Positions 51,501 through 55,472 of a stretch of DNA of 64,000 nt are shown here, in pieces; positions within the stretch are counted from its first letter, which is position 1, and the number at the start of each line of letters is the position of its first letter. The position numbers and the translations under genes were made by a program. The notes under the pieces are model-generated. The model did no database searches, had not been told where the DNA came from, and saw only the letters and a list, made by a program, of their open reading frames with translations. The stretch is from Rhynchonema sp. JSB1_4 (taxonomy: Eukaryota; Nematoda; Chromadorea; Monhysterida; Xyalidae): contig JASAMV010000646.1 in NCBI GenBank assembly GCA_030248065.1, forward strand, positions 24,423 to 88,422. The letters run 5' to 3'.

Positions 51501-54426
51501 AGCAGTCCGGCGTATCCGATGAAATACTGGGACAAGTTCGTGCGAAAGAAGGCCAGCAAGAAGTTCGAGGACAGCACCGACATGAAGACATTGCGCAAAC
51601 TGTTGGGCCTGCATCAGAAGGAGTCGAACAAGCCAGACACAAGGTCAGGCTGAGAACATTTGAATTCATACCTGGGCTTTGACACTCACCAGGGATATGA
51701 GTTTAGCCGGCAAATTTCCATTTTAGCCTTCGCAGGCTGCAGCGAACCACTGATAGATTGCACACTTGCTGTGTTCTTCTTTTCATGCACTTCCCGCATA
51801 CGTTGAAATCTCGAGAGCTCTCTGGAGTCTGGATGAGTAATTGACATTTACACAATTCATCTGTGGCGAGGTCAAAAATACCATCAAATCGGATCCGCCT
51901 TTGTCATCTGTGACTTGTGCTTTAAGACTCCTTGCCTCTGAGATTCGCATGCTGTTCATACAGTGATGGCCAAATTTGGTCGATTTTGAGTTTTTGGCAT
52001 AAAAACAATATATGCATGGGTAATAACTCGCATGCAAAATATTTTTTGAAAAAATCCCATATTTTGCATGCGAGTTATTACCCATGTATATAATGGTTTT
52101 CTGCCAAAAACTCAATATCGACGAAATTTGGCTTTTTTCGTTCGAAGCTCAGTTACACAATGTGTCTTAGGGCGCCCTTAGTCATAGTGGAAAACGGAAA
52201 TGGAAATACAAAAAAATAATCTATGTCCAAGTTTTCCATTTCCATTTTCCAATATGACTAAGGGCATACTGGAAAATGGAAAATGGAAATGAAATAGAAC
52301 ATTTACTGCAGCAGCCATGTTTTGACATGTGACAAAAACATTTTCTGTTCCACTCAATTCTCGGCCGCTGATTGGTCAGATTTTCACACAGAAAATGTTT
52401 TGTTTCATTTCCATTTCCGTTTTCCACTATGACTAAGGGCGCCCTTAATGATAACTACATGTACATCAAAGACTTGCTGAAATTCACGGCATTACTAATA
52501 TTTTCAAGATCCCAAATGCCCGTGACCAAAGCATAGTTCCGATCACACATCATCAAGTTTGATATCGCTGCTCATATTTGCCGCTTGTTTGCAGATACAA
52601 GATCTGGCTGTGGCTGGGCTGTATCATCAGCAGCGGTTCGTTTCTGTACCGAGTCGGCTACCTGGTCATCTCGCTGCTGGGCGTGTTCGTTTCGCCCTTC
52701 TTCTACGCCAGCTGTCTCATCGACGTCGTACTTTCGTTCCCCATGTTGAAGGCCATCCTCCAATCGGTCACGCATAATCTCACTGGTGTAAGTGCTCGTT
52801 GACTGGCTGATGTTTCAATGATAAGCTAGTCGATCTTACAGTGGCATGATGCGTCAAGCTCTCATGTGCATTACAGTCTTTCTCCAAGATATATAGTCAT
52901 CAACGTGTAACTATAATTTATTACGCATGGGCACAAAACAAGGTCGTAGTCCCTGCAGTCAGCACTCAGCAGTGCGACGGTGTCGCTACTGGTTGTTTGG
53001 CAAACAGCCCATAATGGCAATTTAAGTCATTCAGCTGATAAGGAACACAATTTTCATTTAGTGAAAGATGCTACAGTGCTAATACCATCCCAAATAACAC
53101 AATACGCTCATGGCAAATCCTGTGCCATAATGAGATCCCGGAGAATTCATGTACCGTGATATCGTTGCAGTTGTGTGATGTTTCAGTTGGTGTTGACCAT
53201 CATGATGACATTAATCGTCACCTATCTCTACACGGTGATGGCGTTCAATTTCTTCCGCAAGTTCTACGTGGAGGAGGGCGAGGAGGAGGGAGACGAACCG
53301 GATCGAAAGTGTCACAACATGCTGACGGTCGGTTTGGCCGCGTGTGGCTGGCTGATGTTTCACTCGGGTGTCCTCATAACTGATTGTGTCTGGTTGCAGT
53401 GTTTCATCTATCACTTCTACGCGGGTTTGCGAGCCGGCGGTGGCATTGGCGACGAGCTGGACCCGCCCTACGGCGATGAACTCGAGTCCTACCGTATGCT
53501 GTTCGATATATCGTTCTTCTTCTTCGTCATCGTCATTCTCATGGCGATCATGCAAGGTTGGGCGTTAATAGATTTATTGATTAACTTGACCGAAAATAAT
53601 TCAGTTGATAGTATCATTGATAAATCGACAAATATAGAACGAGTTATTGCGTATTTATATTTGAACAATAAATTAGCAGTCATTCCGATGTGAATGAATT
53701 CATCCACAGATCCATCGTGCCAGCTAAATCCATGCATTGATCAGTTGATTGATTTGATTCGTTTGAAATGAGTGAAGAATTCATCTTATCCTATTCACTC
53801 CTAGGTTTGATCATCGACGCGTTCGGCGAGCTGCGTAGTCAGCAGGAGGGCGCGACGGAGAAGCTCGAGAACAACTGTTTCATCTGCGACATCGGCAAGG
53901 ACTACTTCGATCGAATGCCCCATGGATTCGAGACGCACGTCAAACGCGATCACAATTTCGCTAACTATCTGTTAGTTCGCGGTTTGATATCAGTGAACTT
54001 GATTCAGGGTGTCAATTCAATCATTGCCGTGAAGCATTAAGAATAAAGCCAGTTATTGGACATGGAATGTGAGTGACTGCATTCTGGCAATAATCACCGC
54101 ATATTCGCACTGTTGCTTATGATCTGGATGCACTACACGCCCGTGACCGATGGTCCGACTGTATATGCTCCAGACTCCATCCGTTCACTCGGCCAATCTG
54201 CTGCATACGTTGACTTGTGATGCCCCATAAAGTGTTTGAGATCGATTCTGAAACGCACTGGAACACTTTCAGCTTCTTCCTGCAACATCTGGTGGCCAAG
54301 GACGAGACCGAATACACTGGTCAAGAGACGTTCATTCGTCAGCTGTATGACGACCGAAATTGGGAGTTCTTCCCAGTCGGCGAATGCTTTCTGAAGCAGT
54401 ATGAGGACACGCTCATGGCTGGCTAA
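431..54426 (+). CDS. RyR: Ryanodine receptor (intracellular Ca2+ release channel), 112 exons, 5' end missing
   Basis: Homotetrameric calcium release channel of the endoplasmic or sarcoplasmic reticulum. Successive exons read as RyR from NVPPDMSIC (about residue 57 of vertebrate RyR) to a C-terminus ending KQYEDTL plus three extra residues and TAA at 54424-54426. All 112 proposed exons join with matching phases and sum to 15,423 nt (5,140 codons plus stop), close to the roughly 5,000-5,100 residues usual for the family. Visible hallmarks are three SPRY domains, four RyR repeats (LAEN..LWA..GWTYG type), RIH/MIR domains, an EF-hand pair, the selectivity filter GGGIGDE, and the C-terminal CFIC...H...H zinc site. 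The initiator exon lies before position 1. One exon (48305) has two possible donors and one in-frame cassette (18737-18808) is uncertain. Gene identity is essentially certain; individual borders are good to a few bases. Confidence 0.97.
903..1688 (+). other. RyR intron 2 (786 bp), small inverted-repeat element
   Basis: No coding exon is seen. Positions about 940-1060 form a small fold-back: TCGTAAAATCATGACGA on the left partly matches, inverted, TGACGAAAAGATTTTACG on the right. Its centre carries the word AGCCCCAAATGAGCGCGA (995-1012), which recurs in two other RyR introns. A GGGGGCTAAGACCCC hairpin lies near 1467-1481. The rest is unremarkable. Confidence 0.6.
3492..3661. mobile_element. MITE-like fold-back element, family A (CCGGAA-word copy)
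   Basis: About 170 bp inside the RyR intron 3227-4439. The ends are inverted: left TAAGGGCGAACTGAGGTT, right AACCTTAGTCCGCCCTTA. Between them the sequence is mostly the word CCGGAA and its complement TTCCGG around a spacer. TA is present at both ends, as expected for a TA target duplication. No transposase is encoded, so it is non-autonomous. Two more copies with the same ends lie at 6789 and 61743. Confidence 0.85.
3896..3981. repeat. CA and CAGG microsatellite
   Basis: Runs of CA dinucleotides flank several tandem CAGG units, forming a compound microsatellite in an RyR intron about 50 bp upstream of the tRNA gene. Confidence 0.85.
4033..4105 (+). tRNA. tRNA-Arg (anticodon TCT), nested in a RyR intron
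   Basis: A full cloverleaf can be drawn. The acceptor stem pairs GTCCCCT with AGGGGAT (one G-T pair), with discriminator G. The D stem is GCGC/GCGC around AGTGGATA. The anticodon stem is TTGGA/TCCAA around loop CTTCTAA, giving anticodon TCT at 4066-4068. The T stem is GCGGG/CCCGC with loop TTCGACT. Box A (TGGCGCAGTGG) and box B (GGTTCGACTCC) are intact, and a T run for Pol III termination follows at 4111-4114. No tRNA intron is present. It lies on the same strand as the host gene. CCA is not encoded, as expected in animals. Confidence 0.97.
4832..4883. repeat. TAAACA short tandem repeat abutting a splice acceptor
   Basis: About eight imperfect TAAACA units, interrupted once by CATGATGCG, run directly into the acceptor AAACATCCAG of the exon that starts at 4884. 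The repeat therefore supplies both the polypyrimidine-poor tract and the likely branch region of this intron. Confidence 0.8.
6236..6378. mobile_element. Palindromic MITE-like element (AAGGCCACTTTATAC ends)
   Basis: About 143 bp in the RyR intron 5768-6426. The termini AAAGGCCACTTTATACT and AGTATAAAGTGGCCTT are inverted copies. Further in, GATACACGCAACATTTT and AAAATGTTGCGTGTATCG also pair, so almost the whole element folds into one hairpin. No coding capacity. Confidence 0.85.
6427..8813 (+). CDS. RyR: RyR exons 11-15: RIH domain of the N-terminal solenoid
   Basis: Exons: 6427-6551, 7198-7341, 7764-7919, 8134-8252, 8680-8813. They encode the first RIH (RyR/IP3R homology) helical domain and the start of the linker to SPRY1. 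Family signatures are [65 protein letters not shown] and [17 protein letters not shown], all in the same order as vertebrate RyR. Most joints are in phase 1. The intron before the 7198 exon is filled by a family A MITE ending 32 bp before the acceptor. Confidence 0.94.
6789..7166. mobile_element. MITE-like fold-back element, family A (CACGGAA-word copy)
   Basis: About 378 bp in the RyR intron 6552-7197. The left end TAAGGGCGGACTTAGGTTGA and right end TCAACCTAAGTCCGCCCTAA are inverted copies. The interior is an array of CACGGAA and TTCCGTG words with several AAATATTTCCGTG palindromes separated by short ACTTTGAAAAT-type spacers. Any reading frame through it is repetitive and not a gene. Confidence 0.9.
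8680..10487 (+). CDS. RyR: RyR exons 15-19: SPRY1 domain
   Basis: Exons: 8680-8813, 9087-9177, 9247-9394, 9774-9957, 10352-10487. They encode the first SPRY beta-sandwich, a cytoplasmic clamp-region module; in vertebrates this area neighbours the FKBP-binding site. Recognisable residues are [73 protein letters not shown] and FLLGGNHG. The pattern of W/G residues and the internal GDVIGC motif are typical SPRY. The exon at 9247 follows an acceptor (TTTCACAG) that is itself part of a TGATGTTTCA word. Confidence 0.95.
8988..9015. repeat. Dispersed intronic repeat word CCCCAAATGAGCGCGA
   Basis: AGCCCCAAATGAGCGCGA followed by GAAATAATAC occurs here and at 995-1023 in intron 2; a more diverged copy sits at 8522-8550. 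The copy here is flanked by inverted arms TGTCGTCAACTC (8972-8983) and GAGCTGACGACA, so it looks like a very short fold-back element. Confidence 0.55.
10501..10700 (+). repeat. tRNA-derived SINE-like element
   Basis: The head has a good Pol III box A (TAGCTCAGTGG, 10508-10518) and a perfect box B (GGTTCGAGACC, 10553-10563) at the spacing of a tRNA. The anticodon arm does not fold, so this is not a functional tRNA. A tail with CTTGACTTGACTTG-type repeats and a GGGAGTCTCGG motif follows to about 10690. It lies in the RyR intron after the exon ending at 10487. The 3' boundary is uncertain. Confidence 0.65.
10760..12526 (+). CDS. RyR: RyR exons 20-24: RyR repeats 1 and 2
   Basis: Exons: 10760-10936, 11434-11537, 11624-11701, 11787-11935, 12362-12526. 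Two tandem RyR repeat domains are plain: [20 protein letters not shown] followed by GWTYGE in the first, and [20 protein letters not shown] followed by GWTYG in the second, with [11 protein letters not shown] and [13 protein letters not shown] between them as in vertebrate RyR. These form the P1 (repeat 1-2) peripheral cytoplasmic domain. The acceptor of the 11434 exon (GTCGATGTTTCAG) carries a one-base variant of the intronic word. Confidence 0.95.
12755..14633 (+). CDS. RyR: RyR exons 25-28: SPRY2 domain
   Basis: Exons: 12755-12844, 12940-13173, 13878-14079, 14498-14633. They encode the second SPRY domain: [85 protein letters not shown] and LQDGYEPF match family positions in order. The 12940 start was chosen over the nearby AG at 12955 because only it keeps the frame. 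[15 protein letters not shown] continues the conserved strand after the domain. The intron 13174-13877 (704 bp) holds a short perfect palindrome around 13798-13821 but no exon. Confidence 0.94.
14939..18571 (+). CDS. RyR: RyR exons 29-37: divergent linker between SPRY2 and SPRY3
   Basis: Exons: 14939-15051, 15122-15254, 15564-15718, 15933-16061, 16390-16581, 16974-17084, 17616-17725, 17915-17962, 18441-18571. Apart from the start ([20 protein letters not shown], then a basic GKKGKRAK stretch) this part is poorly conserved, as it is in all RyRs; it matches the site of vertebrate divergent region 2. It is rich in Ser, Pro and charged residues, with one [10 protein letters not shown] run. Calls here rest mainly on open frames, splice consensus and phase agreement across nine consecutive joints. 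The 48-nt exon at 17915 is the least certain. The donor of the 14939 exon could instead be 12 bases earlier, in frame. Confidence 0.75.
18737..18808 (+). CDS. RyR: Possible in-frame cassette exon of RyR (24 codons)
   Basis: Between the exons ending at 18571 and starting at 18967 lies an open stretch after a CAG (18734-18736) that reads [20 protein letters not shown] and a little further. A GT donor at 18809 gives exactly 72 nt and phase 0 on both sides, so it could be included or skipped without changing frame. The frame stays open to 18931. I do not recognise it from other RyRs, and the flanking exons also join directly in frame. Confidence 0.35.
18967..20247 (+). CDS. RyR: RyR exons 38-42: SPRY3 domain
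   Basis: Exons: 18967-19142, 19394-19565, 19787-19873, 19962-20092, 20157-20247. Third SPRY domain: [20 protein letters not shown], then [48 protein letters not shown] and [20 protein letters not shown] align with the vertebrate segment that includes TTYYYSVRVFAGQ. In vertebrates SPRY3 contacts regulatory partners on the channel surface. The last exon ([20 protein letters not shown]) leads into the junctional solenoid; its acceptor (CCTTTAAAG) is weak but is the only one that keeps frame. Confidence 0.94.
20692..24711 (+). CDS. RyR: RyR exons 43-54: junctional solenoid
   Basis: Exons: 20692-20863, 21076-21151, 21356-21514, 21997-22146, 22270-22385, 22584-22729, 22817-22924, 22993-23115, 23262-23433, 23786-23910, 24079-24227, 24543-24711. 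Helical-repeat region of the cytoplasmic shell. Landmarks: [105 protein letters not shown] and [20 protein letters not shown]. The long Glu-rich insert of vertebrate RyR1 after the [13 protein letters not shown] motif is absent. The donor at 22147 (CA|gtcggt) was chosen by frame over the nearby TCG|gt. Confidence 0.93.
21570..21722. repeat. Degenerate inverted repeat in RyR intron
   Basis: In the intron 21515-21996, TAACCGTTGGGGCC...GTGTCGTTG on the left resembles, inverted, CAACGACAC...GGCGCCACCGTTA on the right, about 150 bp apart. It looks like an old fold-back element, but the match is imperfect and the borders are not firm. Confidence 0.4.
23431..23520 (+). repeat. Weak tRNA-like head (possible SINE fragment)
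   Basis: TAGCGCAGTCGG at 23445-23456 fits box A, immediately after an RyR donor. The expected box B about 40-50 bases on is only TGTTCGGGTCT, a poor match. It could be a decayed tRNA-derived SINE or chance. Confidence 0.3.
25072..28958 (+). CDS. RyR: RyR exons 55-63: bridging solenoid, N-terminal part
   Basis: Exons: 25072-25221, 25621-25734, 25918-26124, 26491-26585, 26675-26922, 27329-27486, 27823-27963, 28369-28539, 28723-28958. Strongly conserved helical core: [117 protein letters not shown], and [20 protein letters not shown] all match vertebrate RyR in order. Almost all joints are phase 0. In vertebrates this central region is one of the hot spots for gain-of-function mutations. Confidence 0.96.
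29200..30776 (+). CDS. RyR: RyR exons 64-67: RyR repeats 3 and 4
   Basis: Exons: 29200-29344, 29416-29505, 29741-29871, 30513-30776. Repeat 3 is read as [20 protein letters not shown] and then [19 protein letters not shown] across two exons. Repeat 4 is [20 protein letters not shown] then [16 protein letters not shown]. This is the P2 domain, which in vertebrates carries the regulatory phosphorylation loop; here the loop area (between 29505 and 30513) is short and I see no clear RRxS site. The 641-bp intron before the last exon contains a low-complexity repeat with A and C homopolymers. Confidence 0.93.
29951..30180. repeat. CCAGGGTTGGGCAAAAAA-type element copy with A/C homopolymers
   Basis: Begins CCCAGGGTTGGGCAAAAAACG, the same end as the element at 45690. 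The interior shares a TTTCCTTGATTTTCCCTGATTTT-like segment with that element (inverted). It also has poly-A (about 30001-30020) and long poly-C runs (30122-30168), which are prone to sequencing error. The opposite terminus is not preserved, so the copy is truncated. Confidence 0.55.
31239..36658 (+). CDS. RyR: RyR exons 68-83: bridging solenoid, C-terminal part
   Basis: Exons: 31239-31461, 32078-32175, 32254-32364, 32463-32579, 32658-32782, 33040-33148, 34013-34152, 34390-34576, 34824-34939, 35361-35521, 35622-35692, 35799-35886, 35989-36091, 36167-36297, 36381-36440, 36512-36658. Landmarks: [55 protein letters not shown] (joined), [86 protein letters not shown] and [21 protein letters not shown] basic GGKKKRRG stretch precedes the conserved cysteine segment, as in vertebrate RyR (ERTKKKRRG). 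All sixteen joints keep phase. Confidence 0.95.
31544..31853. mobile_element. MITE-like fold-back element (GCGGAAT-word)
   Basis: About 310 bp in the RyR intron 31462-32077. Ends TAGGCTGTGAGCAGATAAAC and GTTTATCTGCTCACAGCCAT are inverted copies. Two internal arms (around 31586-31622 and 31748-31783) repeat CGCGGAATGCGGAATGCAG in opposite orientation, so it folds into nested hairpins. The unique centre (about 31640-31740) encodes nothing recognised. Confidence 0.88.
33518..33891. mobile_element. Possible MITE: CAAGAAAGCTAGCTAGC repeat element
   Basis: Within RyR intron 33149-34012. Terminal AGTGATGTAGTTGG and CCAACCACATCACT are inverted with one mismatch. Four copies of a GCAAGAAAGCTAGCTAGC-type unit lie inside, two near each end in the same orientation, followed by G runs (left GGGGGGTATTGG, right TAATACCCCCATACCCCCC). 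The middle is AT-rich with TTTTGGCCC/AAAATGGTC words. No coding capacity. Confidence 0.6.
36659..40457 (+). other. Largest RyR intron (3.8 kb), no gene recognised
   Basis: Flanked by a good donor (TCG|gtaagt) and the acceptor before GTGTCAGGGTTGC. Its length is four times the next largest intron here. I looked on both strands for exons or a nested gene: the longest frames (39474-39770 on +, 39663-39893 on -) lack codon bias or recognised motifs. A fold-back was not seen. One TGATGTTTCA word lies at 40437-40446, eight bases before the acceptor's AG. Alternative exons or enhancers cannot be excluded. Confidence 0.7.
40458..44119 (+). CDS. RyR: RyR exons 84-91: RIH-associated part of the core solenoid
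   Basis: Exons: 40458-40579, 41261-41354, 41419-41487, 41573-41746, 42090-42107, 42424-42603, 43031-43265, 43902-44119. Signatures: [16 protein letters not shown], an acidic [11 protein letters not shown] run, [84 protein letters not shown] and [20 protein letters not shown]. The first exon ([20 protein letters not shown]) is more diverged than its vertebrate counterpart but is fixed by phase and position. An 18-nt microexon (NPDDFA) sits at 42090-42107. Together these form the core solenoid next to the channel. Confidence 0.94.
42090..42107 (+). CDS. RyR: 18-nt RyR microexon (NPDDFA)
   Basis: AACCCGGATGATTTTGCA lies between CCGTTTTAG and the strong donor GTAAGT. It is phase 0 on both sides, in the acidic stretch between EEDIS and AKEEAND where vertebrate RyR has an equally acidic, variable loop. 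Because it is in frame it may be optional. Confidence 0.7.
44400..44800. repeat. Nested inverted repeats (fold-back element) in RyR intron
   Basis: Three levels of pairing in the intron 44120-44840. Outer arms: GGCAAACTACGCCAACACGA (about 44404) against TCTTGTTGGCGTCGTTTGCC (about 44779). Middle: GTGTAACATTTCCCAAATCA (44500) against ATTTGGGAAATGTTGCAC (44681-44698), extending through CAGCCACGT/ACGTGGCTG. Inner: GCGAAATCGAGCTC...GTAGTTTGCC against GGCAAAGTACGCC...CGATTTCG. The middle palindrome resembles a MITE inserted in an older inverted repeat. Confidence 0.75.
44841..47025 (+). CDS. RyR: RyR exons 92-97: core solenoid with EF-hand pair
   Basis: Exons: 44841-45027, 45158-45270, 45338-45441, 45533-45636, 46488-46701, 46923-47025. 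[20 protein letters not shown] opens the block, then [28 protein letters not shown] and [15 protein letters not shown]-hand 1 ([17 protein letters not shown]) has weak ligand positions. EF-hand 2 ([15 protein letters not shown]) has N-x-N-x-D...D..E, close to a canonical calcium loop. [14 protein letters not shown] and [20 protein letters not shown] follow, and the block ends in [13 protein letters not shown], the conserved U-motif region before the transmembrane part. The 851-bp intron between EF-hand 2 and the next exon carries a large inverted-repeat element. Confidence 0.96.
45690..46170. mobile_element. Inverted-repeat element with CCAGGGTTGGGCAAAAAA ends
   Basis: About 480 bp in the RyR intron 45637-46487. 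Left end CCAGGGTTGGGCAAAAAA, right end TTTTTTGCCCAACCCTGG, perfect inverted copies followed inward by ACG/CGT-tipped A/T runs. No transposase frame. A truncated relative lies at 29951. It splits the coding sequence of the EF-hand region but is fully intronic. Confidence 0.85.
47231..50500 (+). CDS. RyR: RyR exons 98-105: first transmembrane segments and divergent region 1
   Basis: Exons: 47231-47337, 47901-48206, 48305-48321 (or 48339), 48726-48794, 49052-49214, 49642-49786, 49876-49981, 50343-50500. A hydrophobic helix [18 protein letters not shown] marks the auxiliary TM segment after a Gly-rich region. A long low-complexity acidic/proline linker follows ([33 protein letters not shown]). 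[20 protein letters not shown] then VILLF is S1, followed by a Glu/Asp-rich loop and [20 protein letters not shown]. The small exon at 48305 is needed to reconcile phases; two donors (AAT C|gtaaca, GCG G|gtcccg) both fit. The linker corresponds to vertebrate divergent region 1, so exon calls there rest on phase and frame. Confidence 0.85.
49979..50310. repeat. Degenerate minisatellite (TAATCAGGGT/CGCCTTGA units)
   Basis: In the intron 49982-50342 the words GATAATCAGGGT, GGTATCRYGGCYAAGGGAA and GTCGCCTTGATGATCAGG recur about eight times with variation. Units are roughly 35-45 bp. It is a diverged tandem repeat with no coding frame. Confidence 0.6.
50904..54426 (+). CDS. RyR: RyR exons 106-112: pore domain and C-terminus
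   Basis: Exons: 50904-51091, 51479-51643, 52595-52787, 53187-53327, 53400-53556, 53805-53970, 54273-54426. S2: [20 protein letters not shown]. Conserved loop: [32 protein letters not shown]3/S4: [20 protein letters not shown] then [10 protein letters not shown]4-S5 linker: [12 protein letters not shown]5: [19 protein letters not shown]. Pore: [12 protein letters not shown] selectivity filter. S6: [20 protein letters not shown]. The cytoplasmic tail has [20 protein letters not shown] and then the H-x-K-x-D-H zinc/ATP region, and finishes [17 protein letters not shown]. The family normally ends within two residues of this point; here ATG GCT GGC TAA follows, the last bases belonging to a variant of the dispersed intronic word. 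Confidence 0.98.
51969..52132. mobile_element. Palindromic fold-back element (GCCAAATTTGGTCGA ends)
   Basis: About 164 bp, nearly perfect hairpin: left GCCAAATTT...GAGTTTTTGGCA and ATGCATGGGTAATAACTCGC pair with right GCGAGTTATTACCCATGTAT and TGCCAAAAACTC...GAAATTTGGC around a short TTTTTTGAAAAAA loop. It lies in the RyR intron 51644-52594, only 35 bp from a second MITE. Confidence 0.85.
52168..52446. mobile_element. MITE-like fold-back element (GGAAAATGG-word copy)
   Basis: About 279 bp. Termini TAGGGCGCCCTTAGTCATAG and CTATGACTAAGGGCGCCCTT are inverted copies. Inside, GGAAATGGAAAA words face TTTCCATTTCC words, and an internal GACTAAGGGCATACTGG junction suggests a copy inserted within or duplicated from the same end. 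The GGGCG-type tip recalls family A. Confidence 0.85.
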
Positions 54427-55300
54427 TGTTTCACACCATCAAGTATCAGCCAAACAGCATCTATGTTGATGCCATGAAGATGATGAAAAATCTTATAGTT
54501 GATCGGCCGCACATTATATTTTCAATTTATTTTCTGTCTTTTTTACTTTTTGTTTTGTTGTTTGACTGCTGTGCCTGTGCGTTCAGACAACAAGCACAAT
54601 TTATAATGTTTTATTGCTGTTTTCCCCAAACTGTGGACCCTCTCTGAAATCGGTGCTTCACAAACAAACCTTGTGTGATCCTTGTATATATCCTGATGTT
54701 TCATAAAGTTCTTTGGCGCCTGACTTGTAAGGGTGACCGAAGTCCTTGTACTTTTCATCAATACATATGTAGAGCGCGCATTTGCAGAATGCATATTATT
54801 TAGGTGTGGGTCTGTGCTTGTGTGTTAGATATTCCCCGGTTCTAGTCCGGTTCTGCCTTCGTGCAGAATCTTTCAATTTTTGGATGTTTCAACCCTTTGT
54901 TTGGTGCTCTGTTTTCTTCTGTTGCTGCAAAACTTCAAATTGTGTTACTTTGAGGGTATCGAAAGGCCTGACCTGCGCAACGTTATGGTCTTCCATTATT
55001 TTCTGTCGCAAAGTGCCTTTGAAACATTTTGAGCTCCTTTTTTGCTTCGTTTCGCAGAATTTCTCCTTCCAGGCTCCTATTCATTGCGCACCAATATTTA
55101 TATTTCCACCAATTAGCAACATTATTATCATATTATTGATATTACATCAACAACGTGTGATAAAAATTACTAAATTGAGTAGTAGTTTTCACACGGTCAG
55201 TACTGTGTTCTTGAAAAGGGTTTGCCAAAATTCTTCGTCTCTAGCAGAAAACTGAAATCAATTTGAAGAAATAAATCCTTAAAGAAATAAAAACACTTTG
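54427..55300 (+). other. RyR: Probable RyR 3' UTR
   Basis: From the stop codon to the twin AATAAA signals there are about 860 bp with no exon and no gene on either strand. A TGATGTTTCA word lies at 54694-54703 and a one-base variant overlaps the stop codon (54424-54433). T-rich tracts are common. The true end of the transcript is inferred from the signals only. Confidence 0.55.
55270..55291 (+). terminator. Two AATAAA polyadenylation signals for RyR
   Basis: AATAAA occurs at 55270-55275 and again at 55286-55291, followed by T-rich sequence. They are correctly oriented and lie between the RyR stop and the converging CFAP36 stop, so they probably serve RyR. Confidence 0.6.
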
Positions 55301-55472
55301 AGGTCATCGCAATTTCAAAAAAGATTTCAATTTTTCAGTACTAGAGGTTGTACAGTAATCCACATATGTAATATTATAGCTTGTATAAATAACGCATGCG
55401 ACGTGAAGAAATCAGTAAATGAAAACAATTAAATAATTTTTAAAAATGTAACTAACTAGGTATAATGTTGCG

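Larger units (their letters stand above)
1765..53186 (+). other. Remaining RyR introns over 300 bp with nothing else recognised
   Basis: These introns were read on both strands and hold no further gene or clear element beyond the dispersed intronic word: 1765-2248, 2362-2735, 4523-4883, 5033-5407, 7342-7763, 8253-8679, 9395-9773, 10937-11433, 11936-12361, 14080-14497, 16062-16389, 16582-16973, 17085-17615, 17963-18440, 20248-20691, 24712-25071, 25222-25620, 26125-26490, 26923-27328, 27487-27822, 27964-28368, 30777-31238, 34940-35360, 40580-41260, 42604-43030, 43266-43901, 47338-47900, 48340-48725, 49215-49641, 51092-51478 and 52788-53186. Confidence 0.6.
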
